From Cryptosporangium arvum DSM 44712 (GTDB lineage Bacteria; Actinomycetota; Actinomycetes; Mycobacteriales; Cryptosporangiaceae): a DNA stretch of 64,000 bases. The notes beneath the pieces are model-generated. The model was not told the origin of the DNA. It searched no databases and worked only from the letters and a program-made list of their open reading frames with translations. How positions within the stretch are numbered: the stretch's first letter is position 1; each line of letters opens with the position of its first letter. Location: assembly GCF_000585375.1 (NCBI RefSeq), contig NZ_KK073874.1:8839913-8903912 (forward strand), in the 5' to 3' direction. The translations under genes and the position numbers were made by a program. Below, in pieces: positions 32,949 through 41,904 of the stretch.

Positions 32949-35900
32949 CTACTCGATCGCCGCCGGGCCGAGCAGTGCCTTCAGATCGGCCATCAGCGCG
33001 GGCGTCGGAGCCACCCGGACGTTGTCGCCGAGCCGCCAGCGTGTGGCCCGCGCCTTGTGCTGCAGCTTCAGGTGCACCTCGGTGGTACCGGGGTGGGTCG
33101 ACAGCGTCTCGCGCAACTGCGCCACGAGCTGGTCGTTGACGCGGTTCGCGGTGATCAGGATGACCACCGGCTTCTCCGAATCGGCCTCACCGAGATCCAG
33201 CAGCGCCAGATCCTGCGCGAGCAGCTGCGGCTGATCTTCGCGCTTGTCGATACGGCCCTTCACCAGCACCATCGCGTCCTCGACCAGGTGCTGGCCGACG
33301 AGCTCGTAGGTGGCCGGGAAGAACCGGACCTCGATACCGCCCTCGAGGTCTTCCAGACGCGCGCTGGCCCAGAGTTTGCCCTGCTTGGTGACCCGCTTCT
33401 GCAGCCCGGAGAGCAGGCCTCCGACCGCGACCGTCCGGCCGTCCGGATAGTCGTCGCCCACGAGCGCCGAGATCGGGCAGTCGACCTTCGCGGCCAGCAG
33501 GTGCTCGACGCCGGAGAGCGGGTGGTCGGAGACGTACAGGCCGAGCATCTCCCGCTCGGTGGCCAGCTTCTCGTTCTTCGGCCACTCGTCGGTGCCGATC
33601 GGGGGGGTGAACGCGACGCTCAGGTCCTCGGCCTGGTCGTCGCCGAAGCCGGAGCCGAACAGGTCGAACTGGCCGACCGCCTCGCTCTTCTTGATCTCGG
33701 CGAACGACTCGACCGCGGCCTCGTGCACCGCGAGCAAGCCCTTGCGGGTGTGCATCAGCGAGTCGAACGCACCGGACTTGATCAGCGCATCGACGACCTT
33801 CTTGTTGCAGACGATCGCCGGCGTCTTCTTGAGGAACTCGTAGAAGTCCTTGAAGGCGCCCTTCTCGGCCCGCGCGGCGATGATCGCCTCGACCGCGTTC
33901 GCGCCGACGTTACGCACGCCGGTGAGACCGAAGCGGATGTTCGTGTCGCGCGGGGTGAAGTTCGCGTCCGACTCGTTGACGTCCGGCGGGAACACCTTGA
34001 TGCCCATCTTGCGGCACTCGTTGAGGTAGACCGCCATCTTGTCTTTGTCGTCCCGGACGGACGTCAGCAGCGCGGACATGTACGCGGCCGGGTAGTTGGC
34101 CTTGAGGTACCCGGTCCAGTACGAGACGAGCCCGTACCCGGCCGTGTGGGCCTTGTTGAACGCGTAGTCGGAGAAGGGAACCAGGACGTCCCAGAGCGCC
34201 TTGATCGCGGCGTCGGAGTAGCCGTTGGCCTTCATGCCCTCGGAGAAGGGCTTGAACTCCTTGTCGAGGATCTCCTTCTTCTTCTTGCCCATCGCGCGCC
34301 GCAGCAGGTCGGCGTTGCCGAGCGAGTAGCCGGCCACCTTCTGGGCGATCGACATGACCTGCTCCTGGTACACGATCAGGCCGTGCGTCGTGTCCAGGAT
34401 CTCGGCCAGCGGCTCGGCCAGCTCCGGGTGGATCGGTGTCTTCTCCTGCTGCCCGGTCTTACGCAGCGCGTAGTTGATGTGCGAGTTCGCGCCCATCGGG
34501 CCCGGCCGGTACAGCGCGAGCACCGCGGAGATGTCTTCGAAGTTGTCCGGCCGCATCAGGCGCAACAGCGACCGCATCGGCCCGCCGTCGAGCTGGAAGA
34601 CGCCGAGCGTGTCGCCGCGGGCGAGCAGCTCGTAGGTGGCCTTGTCGTCGAGCGGAAGGTCGAGCAGGTCGATCTCCGGGCCGCCGTCGGCCACGATCGC
34701 CTTCAGGCAGTCGTCGAGCACCGTGAGGTTGCGCAGGCCCAGGAAGTCCATCTTCAGCAGGCCGAGCGTCTCGCAGGTCGGGTAGTCGAACTGCGTGATG
34801 ATCGCCCCGTCGGAGGCGCGCATCCAGACCGGGATGTGGTCGGTGAGCGGCTCCGCGGACATGATCACGCCGGCCGCGTGCACACCGGCCTGACGGATCA
34901 GGCCTTCCAGACCGCGCGCGGTGTCGATGACCTTCTTGACGTCCGGATCGCTCTCGTAGAGCCCGCGGATCTCACCGGCCTCGTTGTACCGCTTGTGGCT
35001 GGGATCGAAGATTCCGCTGAGCGGGATGTCCTTGCCCATGACGGCGGGCGGCATCGCCTTGGTGATCCGGTCGCCGACGGCGTACGGGTAGCCCAGCACC
35101 CGGGCCGAGTCCTTGATCGCAGCCTTCGCCTTGATCGTGCCGTACGTGACGATCTGGGCGACCTTGTCGGCGCCCCACTTGTCGGTGACGTAGCGGATGA
35201 CGTCACCGCGCCGACGCTCGTCGAAGTCGATGTCGATGTCGGGCATCGAAACGCGGTCGGGGTTGAGGAACCGCTCGAAGATCAGGCCGTGCGGGATCGG
35301 GTCGAGGTCGGTGATGCCCATCGCGTAGGCGACCATCGAGCCGGCCGCCGAGCCACGACCGGGACCGACGCGGATGCCGTTGGCCTTCGACCAGTTGATG
35401 AAGTCGGCCGTCACCAGGAAGTAGGACGGGAAGCCCATCTGCAGGATGATGCCGATCTCGTACTCGGCCTGCTTGCGGTGCTGCTCGTCGATCCCGGTGG
35501 GGAAACGGCGCTTCATCCCCTCCCAGACCTCGTGGCGGAACCAGCTCTCCTCGGTCTCGCCCTCGGGCACCGGGAACTTCGGCATCAGGTTCTTCTTGAC
35601 GAACATGCCGCTGGTGTCGACTTTTTCGGCGATCGCGAGCGTGTTCCGGCAGCCTTCCTGCCAGGCGTCCGACGAGTCGACGCCGTACATCTCCGCGGCC
35701 GACTTGATGTAGTAGCCGGTGCCGTCGAACTGGAACGTCGGCGCGGCCAGCGTGGAGCCGGTCTGCACGCAGAGCAGCGCGGAGTGCGACGTCGCCTCGG
35801 CCTCGTGCGTGTAGTGCGAGTCGTTCGTGACGACCGGCGGGATGCCCAGCTTCTTGCCGATCTCGAGCAGCCCGTCGCGCACCTGGCGCTCGATGTGCAG

Positions 35901-36491
35901 CCCGTGATCCATCAGCTCGAGGTAGAAGTGCTCCTTGCCGAAGATGTCCTGGAACTTCGCGGCAGCCGCGAGCGCCTCGTCGAAGTGGCCGAGCCGGAGC
36001 CTGGTCTGCACCTCGCCCGACGGGCACCCGGTGGTGGCCATGATGCCCTCGGCGTGCTCGGCCAGGAGTTCGGCGTCCATCCGCGGCCACTTCACGAAGT
36101 AGCCCTCGGTGTAGGCCCGCGAGGAGAGCTGGAGCAGGTTGTGCAGCCCGGTGTCGTTGCGCGCCCACATCGTCATGTGCGTGTAGGAGCCCGAGCCGGA
36201 GACGTCGTCGCCCTTCTGGTCGGGGCGGCCCCACTTGATGCGCTTCTTGTCGTACCGGCTGGCCGGCGCGATGTACGCCTCGGTGCCGATGATCGGCGTC
36301 ACCCCGGCGTTCGTGGCTTGCGTGAAGAAGTCGTACGCGCCGTAGGTGTTGCCGTGATCGGTCATCGCGATGGCGGGCATCTCGAGGCGTTGGGCCTCGG
36401 CGAACATCGGCTTGAGTCGCGCCGCTCCGTCAAGCATCGAATACTCAGTGTGCACATGCAGGTGGACGAATCCATCGGCGGCGCCGGGCAT
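32949..36491 (-). CDS. dnaE: DNA polymerase III alpha subunit
   Basis: 1180 residues, the replicative polymerase of the DnaE1 type. N-terminal PHP domain ([19 protein letters not shown]). Polymerase core with catalytic aspartates D418 and D420 (MPDIDIDF) and D582 (LLKMDFLGL), then the tandem helix-hairpin-helix region and the C-terminal OB fold ([15 protein letters not shown]). Several PHP metal ligands are recognisable, as in mycobacterial DnaE1, where PHP proofreads. The start at 36491 was chosen for AGGAGG ten bases upstream; a longer reading adds 13 residues. Divergent from the Ser/Thr kinase. Confidence 0.98.
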   Translation of the reverse strand: MPGAADGFVHLHVHTEYSMLDGAARLKPMFAEAQRLEMPAIAMTDHGNTYGAYDFFTQATNAGVTPIIGTEAYIAPASRYDKKRIKWGRPDQKGDDVSGSGSYTHMTMWARNDTGLHNLLQLSSRAYTEGYFVKWPRMDAELLAEHAEGIMATTGCPSGEVQTRLRLGHFDEALAAAAKFQDIFGKEHFYLELMDHGLHIERQVRDGLLEIGKKLGIPPVVTNDSHYTHEAEATSHSALLCVQTGSTLAAPTFQFDGTGYYIKSAAEMYGVDSSDAWQEGCRNTLAIAEKVDTSGMFVKKNLMPKFPVPEGETEESWFRHEVWEGMKRRFPTGIDEQHRKQAEYEIGIILQMGFPSYFLVTADFINWSKANGIRVGPGRGSAAGSMVAYAMGITDLDPIPHGLIFERFLNPDRVSMPDIDIDFDERRRGDVIRYVTDKWGADKVAQIVTYGTIKAKAAIKDSARVLGYPYAVGDRITKAMPPAVMGKDIPLSGIFDPSHKRYNEAGEIRGLYESDPDVKKVIDTARGLEGLIRQAGVHAAGVIMSAEPLTDHIPVWMRASDGAIITQFDYPTCETLGLLKMDFLGLRNLTVLDDCLKAIVADGGPEIDLLDLPLDDKATYELLARGDTLGVFQLDGGPMRSLLRLMRPDNFEDISAVLALYRPGPMGANSHINYALRKTGQQEKTPIHPELAEPLAEILDTTHGLIVYQEQVMSIAQKVAGYSLGNADLLRRAMGKKKKEILDKEFKPFSEGMKANGYSDAAIKALWDVLVPFSDYAFNKAHTAGYGLVSYWTGYLKANYPAAYMSALLTSVRDDKDKMAVYLNECRKMGIKVFPPDVNESDANFTPRDTNIRFGLTGVRNVGANAVEAIIAARAEKGAFKDFYEFLKKTPAIVCNKKVVDALIKSGAFDSLMHTRKGLLAVHEAAVESFAEIKKSEAVGQFDLFGSGFGDDQAEDLSVAFTPPIGTDEWPKNEKLATEREMLGLYVSDHPLSGVEHLLAAKVDCPISALVGDDYPDGRTVAVGGLLSGLQKRVTKQGKLWASARLEDLEGGIEVRFFPATYELVGQHLVEDAMVLVKGRIDKREDQPQLLAQDLALLDLGEADSEKPVVILITANRVNDQLVAQLRETLSTHPGTTEVHLKLQHKARATRWRLGDNVRVAPTPALMADLKALLGPAAIE

Positions 36492-36780
36492 CGGAAGAGC
36501 GCCTCCTGGGGCGGGAGTGGCCGGGAACAACCAAGGACCCTACCCGCCCGACGCACGCCTCGGGACGCACGACGCGGCGGTGTGGAAAATGGCGCTGACC
36601 GGCCGAATGACGCTTACACCGTCCGGCGGAGGAAGCGTGTCAGCGTCACCCTGAGGGGCCGTTTCAGGGGCTGGATCGCGCTGCGTCACGAGAGCCGCCG
36701 ATGACACGGCGAGCGTCGTTCTGGCACGGGCCGATGATTACTTTCTGTTACAGCTGGGCTGGTGCAGTACCTTTGCGAAC

Positions 36781-38085
36781 ATGCCGCAGCAGGGCGATCC
36801 GGGGGCGCTCCGAGCCGAGTTAGGCGAGGTCCGCGCCGCACTGGACGAGACGGACGCACGCCGGAACGGCGCGCTGGACCGCACCGCAGCCCTGAGCCTG
36901 GCGCTGATGGTCGTCGGGCTCGCGGTTTTCGCCTCGGTGTCGGTGTACTCGTTCACGGCCGGGCAGCCCGGGCGGGGGCGGGCGTTCGCCGTCCTCACCG
37001 TCATCGCGCTGCCGTTCGTGCTGTACGCGGCCTGGAGCTCGGTCGGCCGCTACGTGCTGCTCGGCCGCGAGGTCACCCGCATGCGCCGCCGCGAGCTGGA
37101 CCTCACCACCCGGCTCCAGGCCCCGCCCCCCACCCGGGTCGAAGCGCCGGAGGCCGGCCCGGAGCCGGTGCCGGTACCGGAGCCGGTGCCGGTACCCGAG
37201 CCGGAGCCCGAGCCCGACGCGGCGGCGGCCATGATCGAGGCCGCGCTCCCCGCCTACGCCGTGCAGCGGATGCTCGGAAAAGGGGGCTGCGGCATCGTCT
37301 TCCTGGCCGAACACCGCCAGGCCGGCTGGCTGCGCGCGCTCAAGCTCCTCACCGAGCCCGATCTCCTGCCCGATTCGCAGTCGCGCTTCCTGCGTGAGGC
37401 CCAGGTCATGGAGAGCCTCGACCACCCGCACGTCGCTCGCGTCTACGAGTACGTGGAGCACGCCGGGTTCAACCTGATCGTGATGGAGTTCCTGGCCGGG
37501 GGCAGCGCGTCCGCCCGGCGCAACGAGCTCCTCGGCCGCCCGGAGCCCCTCTGCGCGCTCGGCCTGGCGGTGGCCGACGCGCTCGTGGCCGCCCACGCCC
37601 GGGGCGTCGTGCACCGCGACATCAAGCCGGGCAATCTGCTGTTCGCCGAGGACGGCGCGGTCAAGGTCACCGACTTCGGTATCGCGAAGCTCCTGGCCAG
37701 CGGCGTCGACGGGGAGCAGGCGAGCGTTCTCGCGCTCACCCCGGGCTACGCGGCCCCCGAGCAGCTCAACGGCGACGAGATCACCGCGCGCACCGACCTG
37801 TTCGGGCTGAGCGCCACGCTCTACAAGCTCTTCACCGGCCGCACACCGCCGCTGCCCGGCCCCGACGGCTCGCCGCGGGCGAACCTGACCACGATCCCAC
37901 CCGCGATCGCGTCGGTGCTGGAGCGCTCGCTCAACGGGTTCCCGGAGAGCCGCCATCCGAGCGCCATGGAGTTCGCGCTCGACCTGGCCGCCGCGTCCGG
38001 TGCCGTGCTCCGCCCGGGCTGGCTCGACTCGGCCGAGATCCCGTTCCGCGGCACCGCCGAGATCCGCGCCGCCGCGACGGCCTGA
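36781..38085 (+). CDS. Membrane-anchored Ser/Thr protein kinase, N-terminal membrane type
   Basis: 434 residues with unusual order. A short coiled coil (about 5-35), two membrane helices (about 38-60 and 68-90), a second helical part, and a Pro/Glu-Val repeat linker (about 128-148) lead to a Hanks-type kinase (about 155-415). Kinase residues are present: glycine loop LGKGGCG, Lys188 (ALKLL), catalytic Asp280 (HRDIKPGN), DFG Asp298 and APE (YAAPEQL). The N-terminal membrane hairpin, with nothing extracellular, differs from PknB-type sensors, which have a C-terminal outer domain. The SagB-type gene follows after four bases. Confidence 0.92.
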   Translation: MPQQGDPGALRAELGEVRAALDETDARRNGALDRTAALSLALMVVGLAVFASVSVYSFTAGQPGRGRAFAVLTVIALPFVLYAAWSSVGRYVLLGREVTRMRRRELDLTTRLQAPPPTRVEAPEAGPEPVPVPEPVPVPEPEPEPDAAAAMIEAALPAYAVQRMLGKGGCGIVFLAEHRQAGWLRALKLLTEPDLLPDSQSRFLREAQVMESLDHPHVARVYEYVEHAGFNLIVMEFLAGGSASARRNELLGRPEPLCALGLAVADALVAAHARGVVHRDIKPGNLLFAEDGAVKVTDFGIAKLLASGVDGEQASVLALTPGYAAPEQLNGDEITARTDLFGLSATLYKLFTGRTPPLPGPDGSPRANLTTIPPAIASVLERSLNGFPESRHPSAMEFALDLAAASGAVLRPGWLDSAEIPFRGTAEIRAAATA

Positions 38086-38089
38086 CGCC

Positions 38090-39520
38090 GTGGACAGGGA
38101 GAACGGCGCCGGCCTCCTGCACCGGTTGACCGCGTACTCACCCGACCAGGAGTGGGACGTCCCCGTCGACGATCCCCGGGTCCGGGCTGACCTCACCCCG
38201 AACGACCCCGAAACGCACCCGCCGTTCACCAAGATCTACCGGGACCGGCCGCGCCTGGCCCTCCCGCGCGACCTCCCTGACCCGGGCGTCAGCGCCGCCG
38301 GCGTGCTCGCCGGCCACCGAGCGGAACCCCGTCCCCTGGACGCGGCCCAGCTCGCCCGGATCCTGTTCCTCGGCGCCGGCATCGTCCGCACCGCGGTGCG
38401 CGCCGGTCGTCGGCACCCGTTCCGCGCCTCGGGTTCGGCCGGGGCCCGTTTCCCGCTCGAGCTCTACGTGAGCGCCCGAGATGTCGCCGGTGTGCCCGAC
38501 GGCGTGCACTGGTACGACCCGGAGGCGCACGCGCTGGTCCCGGTCGCTCCGCCGGCCGGCGGCGCCGCCACCACGATCGTCGTCACCGGCATTCCCTGGC
38601 GCACCGGCTGGCGGTACGCCGAACGCGGCTGGCGCCACCTGTACTGGGACGCCGGAACGCTGCTCGCGCAGCTCTCCGCCGCGACCGCGAGCGCCGGACG
38701 GCAGCCTCGCCTCCGAACTCTTTTCCCCGACGCCCAGCTGCGGGCGCTGGTCGGGGCCGACGGTGTGCACGAGTACCCGTTGGCCCTGCTCAGCCTGGCC
38801 GACGGCGAGCCGGCGATCGAGCCGTCGGGCCCGGCCGAGCACGGCGAACTGCCTGCGGTGGAGTTTCCGCTCGCCACGGCGGCCCAGTGCGCCGGTGAGC
38901 GTGACGTGCTCGGCGAACCCTGGCCCGACGGCCCGCCGCTCCCCGACGCGCCCCCGTCCGGGACGCTCGACGACGTCATCCGGCGGCGCGGCTCCCAGCG
39001 CCTGATGGACCGCGGCCGCACCCTGTCCCGCGCCCAGCTCGACTGGCCACTGCGTGCCGCCCTCCGCGGCATCACGGTGCCGCACTGGGTGGTCGTGCAC
39101 GGCGTCGACGACGTCGCTCCCGGCGTCTACCGCTGGCCCGACGCCGTCCACACCGCCGATCTGCGTGCGGAGACCACCCGGGTCTGCCTCGACCAGGAGC
39201 TCGGCGGCGACGCGGCCTACGTCGTGATCGCCGCGGTACCCGACGCCGACCTGGACGACCGCACGTACCGGGACGCCCAGCTCGCGGCCGGTCTCGTCGA
39301 GGGGCGGCTGCACCTGGCCGCGTACGCACTCGGCGCCGGCGCGTCCGGCATGACGTTCGCGGACTCCGAGGTGCCCGGCCTGCTCCGGGAACCCGACGAC
39401 CTGGTGCCACTGCTCTTCACCTGCGTCGGTGTCCCCGCCTACACGTCCCGCCGCGGTGGGACGCCGGGTGCCCCGTCGACGGTCCGCATGATCTCCCCGC
39501 GCATGCGGGGAGACGCCTAG
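38090..39520 (+). CDS. SagB-type tandem nitroreductase-fold dehydrogenase
   Basis: 476 residues. Two nitroreductase-like halves: the N-terminal half has the SagB-family opening (LLHRLTAYSPDQEWDVP), ASGSAGARFPLELYV and the conserved HWYDPEAHALV. The second half has RGSQRLMDRGRTLSRAQLDWPL and ends with LFTCVGVPAYTSRRGG. SagB enzymes use FMN to oxidise azolines to azoles in thiazole/oxazole-modified peptides. No YcaO protein or precursor peptide is adjacent. Start at GTG 38090, four bases after the kinase stop; coupling to the kinase is likely. Role unknown. Confidence 0.82.
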   Translation: MDRENGAGLLHRLTAYSPDQEWDVPVDDPRVRADLTPNDPETHPPFTKIYRDRPRLALPRDLPDPGVSAAGVLAGHRAEPRPLDAAQLARILFLGAGIVRTAVRAGRRHPFRASGSAGARFPLELYVSARDVAGVPDGVHWYDPEAHALVPVAPPAGGAATTIVVTGIPWRTGWRYAERGWRHLYWDAGTLLAQLSAATASAGRQPRLRTLFPDAQLRALVGADGVHEYPLALLSLADGEPAIEPSGPAEHGELPAVEFPLATAAQCAGERDVLGEPWPDGPPLPDAPPSGTLDDVIRRRGSQRLMDRGRTLSRAQLDWPLRAALRGITVPHWVVVHGVDDVAPGVYRWPDAVHTADLRAETTRVCLDQELGGDAAYVVIAAVPDADLDDRTYRDAQLAAGLVEGRLHLAAYALGAGASGMTFADSEVPGLLREPDDLVPLLFTCVGVPAYTSRRGGTPGAPSTVRMISPRMRGDA

Positions 39521-39741
39521 GCTCCGACCTCGTCGGCCAGGCGCTGCAGGTAGCCGGCGTCGGTCGCGGCGGACACCATCCGGCTGGCCCCGGACTGGTC
39601 CAGCCCGAGCTGCCTGGCGACGTCGTTCACCCCGGCCTCCGCGCCCGCCGCCCGCACGGCCTCCACCGTGAGCACGACCCGGGGCGCGCCCGGCCCCCGC
39701 GCCCACCGCCGCGCCCGGAACCGCACGAGCCGCGGCCGCAT
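39517..39741 (-). pseudogene. MarR-like winged-helix fragment
   Basis: 74 residues. The first half is basic; the second half is a MarR helix-turn-helix (VNDVARQLGLDQSGASRMVSAATDAGYLQR) that stops where the wing should begin. The C-terminal ~65 residues of a MarR protein are missing. It overlaps the SagB-type stop by four bases. Placed against an N-terminally cut glyoxalase fragment on the other strand, it looks like a deletion remnant, although a short functional DNA-binding protein is possible. Confidence 0.55.
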
Positions 39742-39773
39742 CCCCGGCCCCCCGGGCCGGCCCGTTCGCGCCG

Positions 39774-40019
39774 GTGCCGGTCAACGACGACCTCACGCTG
39801 GACTTCGACGACCGCGGCTCGGTGTCGGCCGGGCACTACGGCTTCCTGGTCGACGACGTCGAGTTCGACGCTTTACTGATCCGGCTCGACGGCCTCCGGT
39901 TCGGTTCCGGCCCCGAACACGGCTGGGACGGCCGCATCAACCCCTTGGCCGGCGGTCGCGGCGTCTACGTCGACTCCCCCGACGGTCACAGCTACGAGTT
40001 CTTCACTAGAACGCCGTAG
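39774..40019 (+). pseudogene. Glyoxalase/VOC-family fragment, N-terminus missing
   Basis: 81 residues from GTG 39774. The sequence SAGHYGFLVDDVEFDALL, RFGSGPEHGWDG and GGRGVYVDSPDGHSYEFFTR is the C-terminal two thirds of a vicinal-oxygen-chelate protein, with a metal-ligand Glu and His. In the same frame upstream of the GTG the bases read PFAPVPV, as in full members, but no N-terminal beta-strand with the first ligand His is found. It overlaps the convergent TIGR03083 gene by 14 bases. A pseudogene is most likely. Confidence 0.6.
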
Positions 40020-40749
40020 CCGCGCTCCAGCGGGCCAGGAGGCCGGCGTCGCCGGTGATCTGGGGTACCGACGGGCGGCCCCAGAGGAACAGGTAGAGGC
40101 CCGCCACCGGCGCGGTGGCCGTGACGGTCGCCTCCCCGGTCGACGAGTGGGACCACTCGTACGCGGTGGCCCCGACCTCGATCCGCCAGCGGGTGTCGAC
40201 GTCGGTGGCGACCAGCTCGATCGACTGACCTTGCCCACGCACGGCGCCGAACCCGGCGAGCCGGGGCGCGTACGGAAGGATCGTGAGGATCTCGTCGATG
40301 CCGTCGACGGCCACCACGGGGTCGACGGTCGCGGGGACCTTGAGCGCGAGCGCGGCGTCCACGCGGTGGACCGTGGCTTCGTGGAGCATGCGCCGGGCCC
40401 AGAACAGCGTGGGCCTGGTCTGCCCGCCGAGCGTCCACACCTGCTGGTGGGCCGGTGCCGCCACCAACGCGCTGATCAGCGCGTCGACCCCGGCGGCGAC
40501 CCAGTCCGACACGGCGGTGGACTCGGCGGGCACGTTCTGCTCGAAGTCGGAGAACGGCAGCTTCTCGACCGACCCGGAGGTGATCATCGCGGTGACCCAC
40601 CGCTCGGTGGCACCGACGTGGGTGGCGAGCTTCGCGAGGTCCCAGGCGGGGGTGCTCGGGACCGGCGTGCTCAGATCGGCGTCGGACAGCAGTGCGGCTA
40701 ACCGATCGATCTCGCGGAACAGCGCTTTGCAGTATTCCCCGTGGTCCAT
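40006..40749 (-). CDS. TIGR03083-family (mycothiol maleylpyruvate isomerase N-terminal-like) protein
   Basis: 247 residues. DinB-like four-helix metal domain with ligands in LATHVGATERW and MLHEATVHRVD, followed by a C-terminal domain (about 165-245), the layout of TIGR03083 actinobacterial proteins. The family includes mycothiol-dependent maleylpyruvate isomerase; most members have unknown substrates and may use mycothiol. Start at ATG 40749. Converges with the glyoxalase fragment. Confidence 0.9.
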   Translation of the reverse strand: MDHGEYCKALFREIDRLAALLSDADLSTPVPSTPAWDLAKLATHVGATERWVTAMITSGSVEKLPFSDFEQNVPAESTAVSDWVAAGVDALISALVAAPAHQQVWTLGGQTRPTLFWARRMLHEATVHRVDAALALKVPATVDPVVAVDGIDEILTILPYAPRLAGFGAVRGQGQSIELVATDVDTRWRIEVGATAYEWSHSSTGEATVTATAPVAGLYLFLWGRPSVPQITGDAGLLARWSAATAF

Positions 40750-40829
40750 GTCGTGACGTTAGCTCGCTTAACGCCGTACCGCTGTCATCGTTCCGCGCGT
40801 CGCGACGACACAATCGACTCTGGAACGAT

Positions 40830-41009
40830 TTATCGCCGCCGACCGCGCCGGAAGTCCTTCCACGAGACGCCGTAGCCCGCGCCGATCGCGATCCCCAGGG
40901 CGAGGCCCAGCGCCAGGTTGTGGAAGAGCAGACCGAACGCGGCGCCGAACACGAGGCCTAACGCGATGCCGGTACCGGCCTTGTTGTCCGCAGGCTTCTT
41001 CTCGCTCAT
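40830..41009 (-). CDS. 59-residue glycine-rich membrane protein
   Basis: ATG 41009 to stop at 40830. The N-terminus is charged (SEKKPADNKAGTG), followed by a hydrophobic hairpin with regularly spaced Gly (LGLVFGAAFGLLFHNLALG, then LGIAIGAGYG) and a strongly basic C-terminal tail (KDFRRGRRR). Two short membrane helices of the glycine-zipper type are likely. Codon use is normal for this genome, so it is probably real although short. The ribosome site is weak. Function unknown. Confidence 0.72.
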   Translation of the reverse strand: MSEKKPADNKAGTGIALGLVFGAAFGLLFHNLALGLALGIAIGAGYGVSWKDFRRGRRR

Positions 41010-41086
41010 ATCTCCACGGTATGCGGGTACGCAACGTGTTGAGATGGAGAGTCGAGAAGGGGACGCCCGCCATCGGGAGGCGCCAG

Positions 41087-41881
41087 ATGCCCCAGACCAA
41101 TATTACTTTCCGTAGCCACGACGGTACTCAATTAGCCGGAACGCTCGTGGCGCCGCCCGACGCCGGGCGCGCGGTGGTGCTCGTCCACGGCGGTGGGGTC
41201 ACCCGGACCGAGGGCGGGTTCTACGTCCGGCTGGCCGACGCGCTGGCCGAAGCCGGCGTCGCCTCGCTCCGCTTCGACCTGCGTGGACACGGCGAGAGCG
41301 GCGGACGCCAGCAGGACCTCACGTTGTCCGCGGCCGCCAACGACGTCCGGGCGGCGGTCGAGGAGATGCCCGCGCCGGTCACCGTGATCGGCACGAGCTT
41401 CAGCGGTGGCATCTGCGCGCTCGTCGCCGCGGCCGGGACACCGGCGTTACGCAGCCTCGTACTGTTCAACCCCCTGCTCGACTACAAGCGAAGATTCGTG
41501 GACGAGAAGCCGTACTGGTCGGCCGACCGCATCGACCCGGCGTACGCCGACGAGCTCGACCGGCGCGGCTACGTGGAGCACTCACCGACGTTCCGGCTCG
41601 GCCGCGCGATGCTCAACGAGGTCTTCCACCTCTCGGCCCGGGACGCCCTTCCCCGCATCGCCGTGCCGACCCTGCTGGTCCACGGCACCAAGGACACGTT
41701 CATCAGCGTCGACTCGTCCCGGGAGGCCGTCGACCGGCTGACCGAGAGCACGTTGATCGAGATCGAGGGCGCGCAGCACGGCTTCGCGGTGCACGACGAC
41801 CCGGCGTACGCCGAGCCGCAGACCCGCGCCTGGCAGGACCTGGTGATCCGGGAGACGACCGAATGGATCACCCGCCACTGA
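41087..41881 (+). CDS. Alpha/beta hydrolase (serine aminopeptidase S33-like)
   Basis: 264 residues. Oxyanion segment VLVHGGGVTRTEGG, nucleophile Ser in IGTSFSGGIC, acid in LLVHGTKDTFIS and His in EGAQHGFAV complete the triad. The N-terminus (FRSHDGTQLAGTLVAP) resembles lysophospholipase- and acyltransferase-like members. Start at ATG 41087 with GGGAGG six bases upstream. It lies 77 bases from the divergent 59-residue membrane protein. Substrate unknown. Confidence 0.92.
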   Translation: MPQTNITFRSHDGTQLAGTLVAPPDAGRAVVLVHGGGVTRTEGGFYVRLADALAEAGVASLRFDLRGHGESGGRQQDLTLSAAANDVRAAVEEMPAPVTVIGTSFSGGICALVAAAGTPALRSLVLFNPLLDYKRRFVDEKPYWSADRIDPAYADELDRRGYVEHSPTFRLGRAMLNEVFHLSARDALPRIAVPTLLVHGTKDTFISVDSSREAVDRLTESTLIEIEGAQHGFAVHDDPAYAEPQTRAWQDLVIRETTEWITRH

Positions 41882-41904
41882 GGACGTCACCTATCCTCGT
41901 GCCA

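Noticed and set aside
31059-36704. A very long open frame (1881 codons) on the plus strand opposite dnaE
   Set aside because: It is the antisense image of dnaE: high GC keeps the frame open, composition is Arg/Val/Asp/His-rich without domains, and dnaE itself has complete conserved motifs.
37140-37210. Glu/Pro/Val repeat as a tandem DNA repeat or CRISPR-like array
   Set aside because: It is a short in-frame linker (EPVPVPEPVPVP) inside the Ser/Thr kinase between the membrane part and the kinase domain.
38090-39520. A complete thiazole/oxazole peptide (RiPP) gene cluster around the SagB-type gene
   Set aside because: No YcaO, E1-like, protease or precursor gene is nearby; the neighbours are a kinase and gene fragments.
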